A DNA stretch of 64,000 nucleotides from Atrichornis clamosus. Its lineage: Eukaryota; Chordata; Aves; Passeriformes; Menuridae. Below the pieces are notes generated by a model. The model worked only from the letters and a program-made list of their open reading frames with translations. It was not told where the DNA came from and made no database searches. Below, one piece after another: positions 1 to 12,385 of this stretch. The translations under genes were made by a program, and so were the position numbers. Location of the stretch: NCBI GenBank assembly GCA_013400975.1, contig WBMZ01006340.1, positions 1 through 64,000 on the forward strand, in the 5' to 3' direction. Position 1 is the stretch's first letter, and every line of letters begins with the position of its first letter.

Positions 1-100
1 ATATATAATAAATTACATAAATTTTATATATTATTATATAAAATTTAATACATTAATTTATATTTTTAATCAAATTTTAAAATTTATAAACCAGAACTTT
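1..100. other. Extremely A/T-rich segment
   Basis: Almost pure A/T (ATATATAATAAATTACATAA and similar) for about 90 bases, unlike the rest of the window. It may be an AT-rich low-complexity region or a matrix-attachment-like sequence; no specific function is supported. Confidence 0.7.
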
Positions 101-559
101 TGATATTGTAGATTCACGTTTTCTTTCATAATATGTCTCCCAATATTAGCTAGAAACTCTACATTTTGAATGTGGTCAAAGCCTCTACAGGCTGTTTATC
201 ACAGCCTTATCTCCAGAAACTTGCCACTGACATTTGGAATGCCTTTTAAACTGCCACAGACTCCAACTTCTTAGACCAGCAAAGTTCACTAAATGCCGCA
301 TTTGGATTTTTTTTCTACGATATCACCCTCGGATTGAATTTCTCCTCACTCCCCTGTTCTTTTAGACAATTTGGGGAACTGCAGGTGCTGAGCAGAGGTA
401 GCTGGTCTCAGCAGGAGGAGGAAGCTGGGATGTCAGAGGGGGAAGGAGCTGAGCGTCCCTGCAGGGATTTGGGAGCTGCTGAACACATGGACACACCCGG
501 CCTGGACAGGAGCTGGGGCCTGGAGCCAGTGCAGGGCCAGAAAGGTCCCACAGTCCCAG

Positions 560-1072
560 AGTGGAATGGTTTGGGTTGGAAGGGATCTTAAAGCTCTTCT
601 CGGGCATCATGGGCGGGGACACCTTCCACTATCCCAGGGTGCTCCAAGCCCCGTCCAGCCTGGCCTTGGACACTTCCAGGGATGGGGCAGCCACAGCTTC
701 TCCGGGCACCCTGTGCCAGGGCCTCCCCACCCTCACAGGGGAGAATTCCTTCCCAATATCCCCTCTAACCCTGCCCTCTGGCAGTGGGAAGCCATCCCCC
801 TTGTCCTGTTCATCCGTCCCTTGTCCCCAGTCCCTCTCCAGCTCTCCTGGAGCCCCTTCAGGCCCTGGAAGGGGCTCTGAGCTCTCCCTGGAGCCTTCTC
901 CTCTCCAGGTGAGCACCCCCAGCTCTCCCAGCCTGGCTCCAGAGCAGAGGGGCTCCCGCCCTTGGAGCAGCTCCGTGGCCTCCTCTGAATTCACTCCAAG
1001 TCCTTCTGATGTTGGAGACCCCAGAGCTGGATGCAGAATTCCAGGTGGGGTCTCCCCAGAGCGGATCAGAGA
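560..1072 (-). mobile_element. CR1 LINE fragment, 3' end
   Basis: The plus strand reads TGGTTTGGGTTGGAAGGGAT then GGGACACCTTCCACTATCCC, the reverse complement of the avian CR1 3' end. It continues to a GCAGAATTCCAGGTGGGGTC motif typical of CR1 further 5'. It is 5'-truncated, like most CR1 copies, and in the same orientation as CACNA1B. The 241-codon open frame here is repeat-derived. Confidence 0.9.
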
Positions 1073-4000
1073 AGTTTCCAAGGCGTGCATTAAACCAAAA
1101 CCCAGGATAGATCTGGCACTTCACTGCCGCTGCCAGGAGGTGCCAATGGCCGGGATTTCCTATGAGCAGGACAACAATTACAAGATGCTGCAGCTTTGGG
1201 CACTGCAGGCAGCTGGGCCCTCGTTTTGTACAGCTCTGGAGTGGCACAAAGCTCACCCCAGCCGAAGATCCCTGGTGTTAACGTAGCCGAAGTTTTCCTG
1301 CTTTCTGCTTGAGCTTTTCACAACAGAATGATTTCACTCAGCCACGACTCAGCCCCCTGCATGCTGCTCCCTCGTGCTCCAGCAAAAAGAATTTTCTAAT
1401 TGCTTTCAGTACAAGTACATCCCATCCTAGTCCCAGAAATACGAGGGTTTGCTTTATGCACATCCTGATCTTAAGAAAATGCCAGAAAATATTTCTTCTG
1501 TCTCAAGTGATATTGCTGTCCTTAGACATAAGATCCCTTTTCAGAACTCAAGCTTCCTTTGGTATTTCAGTTATGAATTCTGATCAAATAATTGCACGCT
1601 CAGTAATGAATAACAGGGTGAGGGAGTTAAAAGCAAAATCAAAAAATGGAAGTTAAAAGCCAAATTGCTGTGGCTTAATTGAACAAAAAAACCACACTGA
1701 GGTTAAATATGTGGAACCATTAAATTCTTCTAAATCCCAGTCAAATTATATTTGCTTTAAATTATTTCTTTCCTCTGAAGTGTTGAAGCCCCCCTCTCCA
1801 GAAGATGTTCTGGCCAAGACACTGCAATGGCTCAGGCCAAAATCCCACCATAAGCTCCAAACTTTTGATAAAAACCAAGACTAAACACAACAGGGAATTA
1901 AATCACAGCCCCTTTTTTGCACTCTGAGGATGGAAATAAAGCAGATGGCCAGACAGTGAATATACAAAAGCAATTGATAAAGATCAAGAATAATTTGGGT
2001 TCTTGGATGGCAAATGACAAATTCATCCTGGGAAAAGATATTTAAGTTTTTCATTTCTCTCTGTGCACTATCAGCCTGTCTAGAGCTGGGTCTGTACTGG
2101 GATGCTTGGGGTGGGAAAGAAGGAACTGGGGTGGGAAAGGAAACTAAGTTTTATTCTGGAAAAAAAATATCAGTGGCAGGTGCAGGAGTTCAGCACTTTT
2201 GGAAAAAACCAATCCCTGTCTTGTGAAACTGGTTTTCCCTTTAATTACCACTCTAGAAATTGCCTTAAGAACACGTAATTTGTCACGTCCAAGCAAGGAC
2301 TGACACCTCTGGATCCTGTTAGAAATAACCAAAAAACATCAACACAAAAAACCCCTCCTTACTCAATGCACTGATTTGGGTTTTATCACTCGTTGCAATT
2401 AAAGGATTCATCTGAAAATTCAACACCCCACAGCTCTTAAATACACACAGTGGGAAAAATCCAGCACAATTATTCCCTCGGCTGCGTGATCACCTATGTA
2501 CGTATGAATTAGCTGCCAGTTCCAGTGTGTATTTTAGATAAATGCTGATCTACTTAAAGAAATAGAGCATATCTGTATTTAATTACCTCAGCAAATGAAA
2601 AATGTATTTTCTGAATGCTGGCACTGCTCGTGTAACAAATTTATTACAGCACGAAAGGCTGGAATTAGCACATGAAAATGACTCACCTTTATTTTATTTT
2701 AATTTCTTTAAGTAGCTATCGCCTGTATTTTGCCTGTAACTTTTTACTAATTTAGAAATTTCTTTTAGATAATCAAAAAACATGGGGAAAGCTCAACCCT
2801 CTGGATCTCAAAAGCTTTCGGAATATGTTTTGCCCTTTCAGAACAGTTGGCCATGGCTTTGCAGATCCTGGTTCTTACTGTTAAAGGCCCTGGGTGATTT
2901 GTACTGTTTGAGCAAGGAAGGGAGGTAAAGGCACAGGGGTTTCTTGCACCTTTTGAAAGCTCTTCTTGATTAGTAAATTACTGCTCCACTTCCATCTGTG
3001 CTCAAGAATTAGAGCATTTCTCTGTTCAGTGTAATTACAGCAAAGCACCCACAGTGGGGAGAAACAGTCACAGAGAGGCATCCTGAGTTTATACCAATAT
3101 TCACCCAGGGAATGGGAATCCACAGGATTCTGCCTGGCCCTAAGAGGAGCTGTTCCAGTTTTTTATTTGAATTCAAAATAAAAAACTTTTTTAAAAAGAA
3201 ATAACAACACTTTTCTAACCGTGACATTTATACTGAGTAAATAAAACCTTCAGATGTCTTCACACTCCGGGGGGCTCTGCTGGTGCCCTGGGATGGTTGG
3301 TACTTTTATACATTTCACACTCTTAGGGGGGCCACTCATTGATTTAATCAAAACGAGGGGTTTTGCTGGGGAAATGGTTTTTAGATACTCACTGAGAAAA
3401 AAAAAAAAGCACACTCAGCTTATCCATCAAAATCAGCCCTGGTTTGCATAGGAAATTACAAATCCAGCCCAGACAGTGCATTGAAATGGAAAAGAGGATG
3501 AGAAACCTCAGTGGCAGCTTTATGCAGGAAAATGTGTTCTGTTCAGAGAACAGATGTGAGTCATGTCAGCAAAAGCAGCCTCTGTTACGGTGTCTCCTTT
3601 GCTGGTGGGGAGTTGAGGACACACGTGGATGGCAAATGCCTGGGAATGTGGGCAAATCCTCCTTCCAGGGGATTTTAGCGCCTGCAGTTTGATTTCAACC
3701 TCTTATAAAAGGCAACTCTGTCTCTGGAAGTTTGGAAAAGGGGACAGATTCTCTATTCTTTCAAGGCTTTGTTTCTAATTGGGGAAACATTGTTTTGGAG
3801 CAGTTTGGGGTAACTTCTGCTGGGGCAACTTTGAGTTTTGGGGAAGGCAGCTCCCAGCAGCTCCCATCCATCAGCACCTTTATCCATCCTCTCCCTCCTA
3901 TAAGAGGCACCCAAAGGGCAGCTGACCCCTCTCTGCGCCTTTCTGCCTGTCAACACTCCCAGCAGCCACGAAATACATTGGAAAAAATGAGCCAAAAGAT

Positions 4001-5218
4001 GACTTCGTTTAATTTATTCCCCTAATTGGCCCTGTCCCAACCCTGTGAGCCACCAGACCTCGACACAGACATGTCACACCTACTTTTGTCAGTCACAACA
4101 GCTCAATTTTGGTCACAGAAGTCAAACTCACACATCACATCCAGATATTTTCAATACAAACTTGTCTAAGATCCACCAGAGGACAAGGACACCCCAAACA
4201 CCCAGGGAAAAACGAAGATGGCAGGAAGCTGCTGGAAAAGCTCCTTGGCTTCACCGTACCTTGGTGCCTGCTGTGGGGCAGGGACAAACCCACGGGTTTG
4301 AATTGCACTTACTTGTGTCTCCAAAAGCATTAAAGAAGAAAGACAACGTCACACAGTTAAAGGACAACCCAAAAGACACTCACGTGATGGGATGAGAAGC
4401 TGAGGAGGAGTTTTGCTGGGTTAGGCAGCAGGGAATAATGGTGTTTTTTACAAACCTGCTCTGGTGTCAAAGCACACCTGTGATTCACAGCAAAGCCAGC
4501 AGGATTGCTTTGTTAGGAAGCACGTGGAGTGAATGGGAAGTTTCCACTGTGTTTGCTCAACTACAGGTCCAGAGGAGTTGCCAAGTGCCTCATTTTTACA
4601 AAATCTACAGCTTTAAGCTCCAGCTTGAGAAGGTCAGAGAGCAAAGACAACCAGTTTTTTGAAGATGCTTATGGACTTTTCCAATTTAGTCTCACTTGTA
4701 CCCCATTTCCAGAATTCTTTTGAAGTCCTCCTGCGGTTTTCCCTCAAGGAGTGCTCTCCTGGTTCTCCTACTGGACCCGACGTGCAAACACTGGTGGAAC
4801 ATCAAAGCCATCAGCCCAGCACAGAACAAACACAGAGAACAGAAATACAAGTGAGAACAGGACAAACCATCAAATGAGGGGAGATAGGAGAAGAGGGGAA
4901 AACAGCTAAGGAAGGAATGCTGGAAAGGAATTCAGGGAGTAGAAAGAAGGAAGGAAGAGGGGGAAAGTCACATTCAATGTATGAAACACAACAGAGTTGC
5001 TCACAATTCACAAGCATCAAATGACAATGTCAGACACCTTGCAGCCCTTCCCCCATATGTCGGTCGGGAGGCTTTCCACAATGATGGGAATGATTCTTGG
5101 AAAAAAACCAAGGGGGGAATTGAAGGCGCCAGGAGAAAGGGGAACGAGGGAGGTTTATAAATATCGAGAGAGAAATGATCAATCCATTTACTGAATATTG
5201 TAACAGAGAGCAACTCAC

Positions 5219-5281
5219 GGTGAATTTACGCTGGAGACTGACGAGCTGCGAGATACAGTACCTCGAGTTTGCTTTACAAAA
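5219..5281 (-). CDS. CACNA1B: CACNA1B alternative cassette exon e18a (II-III linker)
   Basis: 63 nt: T completes Ala from e18, followed by 20 codons and CC of a Pro codon. The peptide begins FVKQTRGTVSRSS and ends SVSSVNS-P. This matches the 21-residue optional insert known in mammalian Cav2.2 (e18a), which is inserted near the synprint site and alters inactivation. The acceptor is TTTGCATGTGCAG|TT and the donor TCACC|GTGAGT. Start and end phases equal those of e18, so skipping is in frame. The Ser-rich core with nearby Arg could be phosphorylated; that is inference. A UGCAUG motif lies just upstream of the exon. Confidence 0.95.
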
Positions 5282-5286
5282 CTGCA

Positions 5287-5292
5287 CATGCA
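5287..5292 (-). promoter_or_regulatory. RBFOX motif TGCATG just upstream of e18a
   Basis: On the minus strand the intron ends TTTTTGCATGTGCAG before e18a, which places TGCATG between the pyrimidine tract and the AG. Rbfox proteins bind UGCAUG and usually repress an exon when bound upstream. Rbfox2 is reported to repress e18a of Cav2.2 in rodents. Use of this bird site is inference. Confidence 0.75.
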
Positions 5293-5345
5293 AAAACAAA
5301 ACAAACAAAGAAAACAAAAAGTGAGAAAAGAAAAAGAAAAACCAA
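5293..5345 (-). promoter_or_regulatory. Polypyrimidine tract of e18a
   Basis: Read on the minus strand, this stretch is rich in T with interspersed C and G (TTTCTTTTCTCA, TTTTGTTTTCTTTG). It is the acceptor tract for e18a and contains TTTCTTT-type elements of the kind bound by PTB. Confidence 0.6.
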
Positions 5346-8300
5346 ACCAAAGAGCAGAGAAACCATACAAGACATCGGGAGGAGACTCATACAGGCTGTG
5401 TCCTATCGAATGCAGACGGCAGCGTGCACCTTGGGAGGAGACCAGGCAAGCTCCAGGAAGTGTGGAAGCCACAGACACACCACCCTCTGGTTAACAGGGA
5501 GACAACCAAAGAATCAAAAACAGAACCAAAAGGGGAAAAAAATTAAAAGGTGAACCAAAAGCCACACGATGATGTCAGGGCCTTAGGCCCCGGACGCTGT
5601 ACTCACAGCACGAAGGTCCTCCAGGAGCCATCCTCGGGACCTCAGGGGAGAGGTCTCTGCAGAACCAGGTGGTGATGGCTTTTACAGCTCTGCTGCAAAT
5701 CAGTATGTCCAAGCGGGAGCAGGATGCTAATCCCTGCTCTGGCCCCATGGCACGAGGAGGAAGCTTTAGCACGGAGAACATGGGATGGAGGGAGGACCTT
5801 GCACTACGTCCAGAGCTCCAAAATCCACCGGAGCTCCAGCAGCTGGTGCCAGGCAGCTCCTCCTCAGTCCCTGCCTCAGATTTGCTCCTTAGAGGCACCT
5901 ACCTCTCTCCTTGGCCAGGGATTGGGATGTGCCTGAGCTCAGAATGTCCAAATGCAGGTCTGAAAACCTCCGCTCTGCTGCAGCTTCAGCAGGGCAGTGC
6001 CCACGGTTGAAAGGAGCTTCCTTCAGCTCACAAGGAATTTTGTAGATTCTCCTCCATCCAGTGTTTGTATAAAAACCATTTATGTGAGGGGTTTTAAATA
6101 TGGAAATTACTGAATTACACAGAAAAAGTGTTTATTCTGCCTGTGCAAGGAATCTACAGGAAACCAGGATTCTAAATATCCTGATAGATCTTGGCTTGAG
6201 ACATTAATTTCTTCATAGTTATAAATGATAATTTTTATCAATCTACCTCTTTCAAAGAGCCCTCCCCAGGACTGAAAATAAAATCTCTTCAGGTCCTAAA
6301 TTTGCCTTTTCAGTTGCAGCATTTTTTCTCCTGCTTTTGTGAGAGTTTTAATTTGCTAACAATCAATTCCAGCAAACCAGAAGGCCCAGTTAAAAACTAA
6401 TGTTCTTTGGATATCATTTAAGTAGAGTTTTAAATATACATTTATTAAAATTAATGGATTGTTCTAAACAGAAATGTTGGCCCAGCTGATATATATAACA
6501 CAAAATCCAGAGATTCAAAGACCTGGAATGAATATAAGAAAAATTACGAAAGGCACCATAAAAGTTTTGCTTGAAGCAAATAATCTGCAGAGCAGCCAGG
6601 TAAAGTATTTCACCTAAACCTCAATATTTCTACATTTGTCTTGTGCCAAATGAAATAGGAGCAGGAGTCAAAGACGTGGGGTTGGCAAGCCCTGCTTGCT
6701 TGCCAAGAAAATGATTGTTTCCAGGTTGCTCAAGCTGGGGACCTTTTTACTCTTTGGCTGGATGCTGAACCCCCGGGATGGCAGCGAAAACCTGCAGAGA
6801 ACAAACCCCTGACTGCACAAATGCCTCAGGCATAACCAAGACATTTCTTTGGCAAAACAGCTGGGGAAGTCGTGATGGAGGAGAATGCACCGGGCTGCCC
6901 TCATTTACCTGGAAGTCAGCACCAACCCTGGGCAGCACCTGTGGGGATTTGGGGTTTAATTGCTGCCAGCAGATCTCACCCTCCCCCAGCAGGAGGCTTG
7001 AATGAACCCTGGTGTGTCTCCCTGCCTCGTCTGGTGCAGCGCAGGACAGAGGCCACGCTCTGATCCTGCCAGGTGTCCTTGTCACCTGGCCAGGCAACCT
7101 CACACAAGTCCTGCAGCACTCCGGGCTCACTCCTCTGCTCCCGTGGCTGGATTCCACCTTTGGGAAACCATAAGTGTGACTGAATTTGCACTGGAACTGC
7201 CGGGTGTGGAGCCACAAAGCCCAGGCAGCCACAAAACCTTCCTTTTCCAGGGCCAAACGACTGGATTTTCACTGGATGCTACTTACCAAGAACGAGGGAC
7301 AGAGAGAGCACAGAGGGTGCCTTAGGGCGTGGCTGAGTCCCCGTGACACCGACAGCAAGGACAGAGAGGAAAACTAACGGGAGGAATCACAGAACCTCAC
7401 ACACTGACACACTCCAGGGGAAGAGAGAGAGGGAAGAAATCACAAGCCAGCAAGAGAAAAAGAACACCTCTGCTAATCTACACCCCCCAGCACAGCACAG
7501 TTCATGGGCTGGGTGTTCAGGCAGCTTCTTGCTGGGTCCTGTTGGGTTCCCACAGCCCAACAGAGATGTGGAAACAGGCCACAGTATTCCCAACACAAGA
7601 GGAAAACATGGAACCTCTGAGATGGAAAATGTCCTGGAGGAACAGAGCAACTCCCCCCTCCCCTTCATCCCCAGACCTGTACAAAAGGGACAGAGAACTC
7701 TGAGAAGTCGGGGTGAAGTGATTGATGTGCCACCTCTGGCTGCTCTCGGCACTTTTCTCCTGGCTTTTCTACCCTGCTCACACTGACAGGCAGTGCCCAC
7801 CTCTGGGCCTGCAATTAAAGCAGAAGTGTGTGGGACCAGCAGAAACCAGTCAGAGCCTGGAGAGAGGAAGAGGTCTTTACAGGTTGTCCCGGGAAGCACA
7901 AGGAACTGTGGAAAACAGCAGTGGGCAATTCAACAGGCTGTGTTTAGGTCTGGTGCCCACATCCAGTCTCTGCCACTGTCCACAGCGTTGCACCCACCAC
8001 ATCTGGGAAGTTCTCCTCCCGCCCAAAACTCACACCTCACACCTGTCATTAAATTAAATGATTCCCTTGGGTGTGGCTACAACTGGAATCCATTACCATA
8101 TGGAATTAATAAAAACCCAAAACTCGTAAGTCACAGAGTGCCAAAAGTTTCCCTAAGTGTCACTAACTACCTAGCAGGCTCCTGCAAATTTAGGATTGCT
8201 AAAAAAATCACGATTTTAAGGCTTTTCCCAAGAAAAGGTGAAGAGAGGCCACTGGGAAATACTTGGGCTGGGGGTGCCAGGCGAGCCCCAGCTGCTGTCC

Positions 8301-10292
8301 CTGTGCCTGCTCTGCTGGGCCAGGTGTGCTCATCGCAGCCCCTTTTGTACGTGCCATTGGTGCATCTCTGGCTGGGATAGAAAAGGCAGGGGAGGAACCC
8401 AAACGTGGGGAATTCAGGCACCAGGTTAGGCAAAAACAGGAGAAAAACCCCGAGTTTGCATTGGGGTCTTTGTGTGACCCACAGGGATGAGCCTGATGGC
8501 TCTTCCTCCCACTGGTGCCTTTACAGTGGCATCACAAAGTGCTCTGCACATCCAGTGCCTTGGAATTGTCCCCTTTTCCCCCCTCCTCCGTTCTGGCTGC
8601 CAAGGAAGCTGCACCAATGGTTTGTTCTGGAGACCCCTGGGCCTGTAAAAGTCACTCAGCTCCAGAGGCTGAGTGGTCTGAATGTTGTACGACACAGAGG
8701 GTCTTAAAGACAACGCTGGGCAAGCTGAACAAACCCAGAAACTCACCTCCAGAAACAACAAAGCAAGGAAAATGCTAAACAGAAAACAAACAAACAAAAA
8801 AATCACAAAAATAAGAATGGAACACAAATTAAACACATATCCTGTTTTTCAACCAAACATTGCAAACAATGACAAAACCAACGTACCACCCTAGCCTGTA
8901 ATGCAGAAAAGCCACCAAATCAATCCTTCGGGATAGAGTTCACCAGGCGAAAAAACAAACTGCGGGCACGCAAATCTGTTCAGGTGAATCCCTTTGGGGG
9001 AGCGGGAGGCAAACCAGAGAAATGCTGGGAGATGGATGAAGCAGGAGCTCCAAACCAAGTGCAGAATATTGTAAGTGTGAGGCAGTGCAGGACAGATGAT
9101 CCCTCGCCAGCACTGTGATGATGAGCCTGTTATTAAAAGAGATCCCCGTGGCACGGCAGCGTCCATCAATCACAAACCAATTCCTGGCTCCCACAGCATC
9201 CAATTCCAGGTGGGAAGGTGAAGGTGCCTCTTCAGACCCTCTGAGCAGGCTGACATGCTGGCTAACAACCAGTTTCTTACGTTTGGGAAATGATATTTTG
9301 TAAGCAACACGATAAACGGAGCATTTTTTGGAGCTTGGTTAGGAAGGAAGGCTGGGGCAGAAGAACCAGTGCAGGTGAACTGCAGGCACAGGAGCAGAGC
9401 AGGAGTGAACTCTGTTCTGGCACGGGAAAAATGCCAGGGGTGGAGGACACAACACTAGGGGAGGTCTGGCAGGAGGTTTAGGGGGAGATGCACGCAGTCC
9501 TTAGTGCAGGAATGAGAAGGGAAAGGAATAAAACAGCACCTGACCCATGAAACTGCACAGCCACCAACGTGACTTTTCACCAGGCTCAGCCCAGGGACAG
9601 CTTTGTCACCTCTGTGGGAGGTGGCCAAGCACACTGGGAACATGGACACTGTGACCAAGGAAACTCGTGGTGTGTCCTAACCCCCTGTTTTGAGTGATGC
9701 AGGGAGAAAAAATGTCAATGTTTTCAGAACATCGAGCTGTGTGGTTGATGCCTGTTGTTGTTACAGAAATCCCTTTTCATATGTTAGGAAAAGAAAATTA
9801 AACTATAAAGCTAAAAAAAATATTCCTTAGGATAAAATACCAATATACATTGATTGGATAGAGCCACCTTTGCAGCAGGCCTTTGGGAGCTCAGTCCCAG
9901 TTTTCCCTGGCTCACCACCCCCTTAATCCTACAGGTGTTTGATTCTCAGGGCTTTGTACCCAACCTCCACAGGCTTTTGCTTTTGCAATGATGTTTCCAT
10001 ATGCCCAAAATCCCATTTTTAAGAATACCCAGCACTTCCCCCTCTTGGCCTGTCCAGCTCTGAGCCTGATGTGACAGGGCTTGTCACCGACACAGCTTCT
10101 GCTGCACCTTCAGACCTCTGTGGAGATTCAGAGCATGAGAAATGAAGTGTCGGGGTGCATTTGGGTGCCAAAAAGTCCCTACACCAGCCCTGCTGATATC
10201 CAAGGGGTGGATCCTGCAGACCTGACAGCTGGCACTGCCTTTGGAATTCACTGTGGATGTGCATTTGATCCCTGTATGGGCTGTTCACTTAA

Positions 10293-10337
10293 GAGTTGGA
10301 CTCGTGGGTCCCTTCCAACTGCAAATATTCTGTGATT
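10293..10337 (+). mobile_element. CR1 3'-end remnant
   Basis: GAGTTGGACTCGTGGGTCCC followed by TTCCAACTGCAAATATTCTG matches the terminal 45 bases of an avian CR1. Confidence 0.7.
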
Positions 10338-11470
10338 TATGTATCAAACAAATTGCTTTGACATGGATTTCTCAAATATCTTATGGATCATGAGCCAGCA
10401 ATCCATCCACACACCTCTTTCCATCTCACAAAACACCTGACTTCTCCCTTGCCTTTTCCTCCACGTCACCATCCATTTGGGCATCAACCTTTTGACCTAA
10501 ATGCTTTTTTTTCCCCCCCAAACCAAAGCCCCGTGAGTTTTTTAAGTGGCCCTTGAGGATCTCCCTGGCCCTGCAGCAGAGACAAGGAGAAGTCCCAGTC
10601 AGGTTGGGTGACAGGGTCAGGAGATGTGGAAGCCATCGACTTCCCACTGTGCTCATTTGAATTTTCACACAAAGTCAGGTGGGAGCTGGGCAGATTCAAT
10701 TTGAGGCAAAATAAGCAGAAATCCACAATTTTATGCTCGCTTCAAATTGCTGTCACAAAACTGGCCCTGTGCTTTTGAAAATCAGGTGAAAGCCCAGTGA
10801 AAAATCATGGAAAACGGTGATTTTAAGCAATTTAAGCCTTAGCTCCATTAAAGTGGGTTGTTTTTCTTCAGCTGATTTCTAAGAAATCTTCGCATGCACT
10901 ACGCTTTGATTAAAACAGAGGAAAATAAGCGTCATCATCTTGCATTTTAAAATAACAGAACCAAGAAATTCATCAAAGAACAAGAGCAACGATCCTCATT
11001 TGACTTCTTTTCAAGGCTGGACGGAAAATAGTTGTAAGGGAAAAATGATATTTAAAACCATCAAACAGAGGGAGCATAAATAGGAGCTGATTAAAGCAGT
11101 AATGACAAAATAAAATGGTAAGAAGAATAGAAGAGTCAAATTAATAATATTCTTTTCCTTCACATGTAAGAAACTGGCTCCACTTGGCCTTTTGTCTTTG
11201 ATAAAGAGGATTAAACTCCCAGTAACAAGAGATTTACACTGAAGGGACAAGCAGGGATCCGGCTGCATTTCAGATATTTTGCAATAAAATTGAGCAGGAA
11301 ATTTCTTTCCTTATGCTTGAGCTTCTCCAAGGTCTCCCCTGTAAAAGGGGTCTGGAAAACATCAACAGCTCTCAGTAAAAGGCACGACCAAACTTTTTGG
11401 TGCTAAAATTCCAGAAGAGTTCAATGAACCTTTAAGAAGAATGCCTTTTTCAGCAAATCCTTGCAAGGTT

Positions 11471-11613
11471 ATCACAGAACAGAATCATGGAATGCTTTGG
11501 GTTGGAAGGGACCTGAAAGATCATCCAGTGCCACCCCCTGCCATGGGCAGGGACACCTTCCACTATCCCAAGGTGCTCCAAGTCCATCCAACACCTGGAC
11601 ACTTCCAGGGATG
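11471..11613 (-). mobile_element. CR1 LINE fragment, 3' end
   Basis: The plus strand shows AATCATGGAATGCTTTGGGT and GGAAGGGACCTGAAAGATCA, then the GGGACACCTTCCACTATCCC block. It is 5'-truncated after about 140 bp and in the same orientation as the host gene. Confidence 0.88.
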
Positions 11614-12278
11614 TCTCAAACACTGGACAAGTATTTCCACCTACACATCATTTTTGCACCTCAGTTAGATCAGGATCTAGGAAAAGCTGGGCCCCAAGGC
11701 AATGCTTTCCAAGGATTCTGGTATCACGGAGCCTGTGCTTGTCCTCATCCAGGCCTCTGAAAATGCAAACTGATTTCTCTGCCTACAAACCAGTTCACAG
11801 ACACGATTTTATTCAACCCAGCTCTCTTTTAAACAGAAAAAAAAAGCATCCAAGCATATTTTTCAGCTATTTAAGAGGATGCCTTCCCAGTTGAATTCTC
11901 AAGATCTTTAAAGAATAGTTAATTCTGTGCACACATACCTCTCCTCATTAAAAATCCAAAGTGAGATGTGAACACTTTCACCTGGTGAAATCTATCCCAG
12001 GACAGCTTAAAAAAAAAATCCTTCTAAAGTACAGTTCTTCAGAGCGAGGCAAAAGATGAAGCATTACAGAGAAAACCCAACTGAAATAAATCCTTCATTA
12101 AACTCATGGTTAAGTGCTCGGCACTGAAGTATTTATCAACCTAAAGCCCTGCCAGTGCCGCAGATGGTGTAAAGGGCTCACAGAGTGCCATGGGATGCTC
12201 CAGCTGAACGGACACACAGTGACACTGGAAAACAGGAACCACGTGATTCAAGCTCCCAGAGAATAAAACGGTGCTTAC

Positions 12279-12385
12279 GCAGCTATGGAAATGTTGGCTG
12301 CACTCATGGGGCTCACTTCGGCCACTTCCTTGGCCTTTTGCAGGGCCAGCTTCTGGTTGGTGGCTTCCTCCATCTCCTCCTCGTC
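12279..12385 (-). CDS. CACNA1B: CACNA1B exon (provisional e18): start of II-III linker
   Basis: 107 nt; 35 codons plus GC of an Ala codon. It encodes [20 protein letters not shown] then [15 protein letters not shown], the membrane-proximal II-III linker leading into the synaptic-protein interaction (synprint) region that binds syntaxin and SNAP-25. Mammals have EEAANQK where this bird has EEATNQK. The acceptor is CTGCCCCAG|GA and the donor GCTGC|GTAAGC. The end phase (two bases) equals that of e18a, so e18a can be included or skipped without a frameshift. Confidence 0.96.

Larger units (their letters stand above)
1..5218 (-). other. CACNA1B: CACNA1B intron after e18a (continues beyond window start)
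   Basis: Intron between e18a and exon 19; exon 19 was not found. It holds a nearly pure A/T stretch at 1-100, a CR1 fragment (560-1072), an AT-rich stretch with TAATTA-type motifs around 2480-2760, a poly-A run near 3399-3410 and a purine-rich stretch around 4875-4965 (pyrimidine-rich in the transcript). I see no other gene. Confidence 0.85.
5282..12278 (-). other. CACNA1B: CACNA1B intron between e18 and e18a
   Basis: 6997 bp. It contains the e18a acceptor signals, short CR1 3'-end fragments (10293-10337 and 11471-11613) and otherwise unique intronic sequence. A splice-site pair at about 5620-5705 was considered and rejected because it would break the frame. Confidence 0.85.

Noticed and set aside
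561..1286. 241-codon open frame on the plus strand
   Set aside because: Mostly the reverse complement of a CR1 3' region; repeat-derived, not a gene.
1..5218. CACNA1B exon 19 (expected next exon after e18a)
   Set aside because: I looked for the expected RQQNSAKARSVWEQR-type start on the minus strand and did not find it. The region lacks a long GC-rich coding block, so exon 19 must lie before position 1.
5620..5705. Exon-like interval on the minus strand (TTTGCAG acceptor, GTGAGTAC donor) between e18 and e18a
   Set aside because: It would be 86 nt, not a multiple of three, so inclusion would shift the frame. The pyrimidine tract is weak and the peptide shows nothing recognisable. It could be a poison exon but there is no support.
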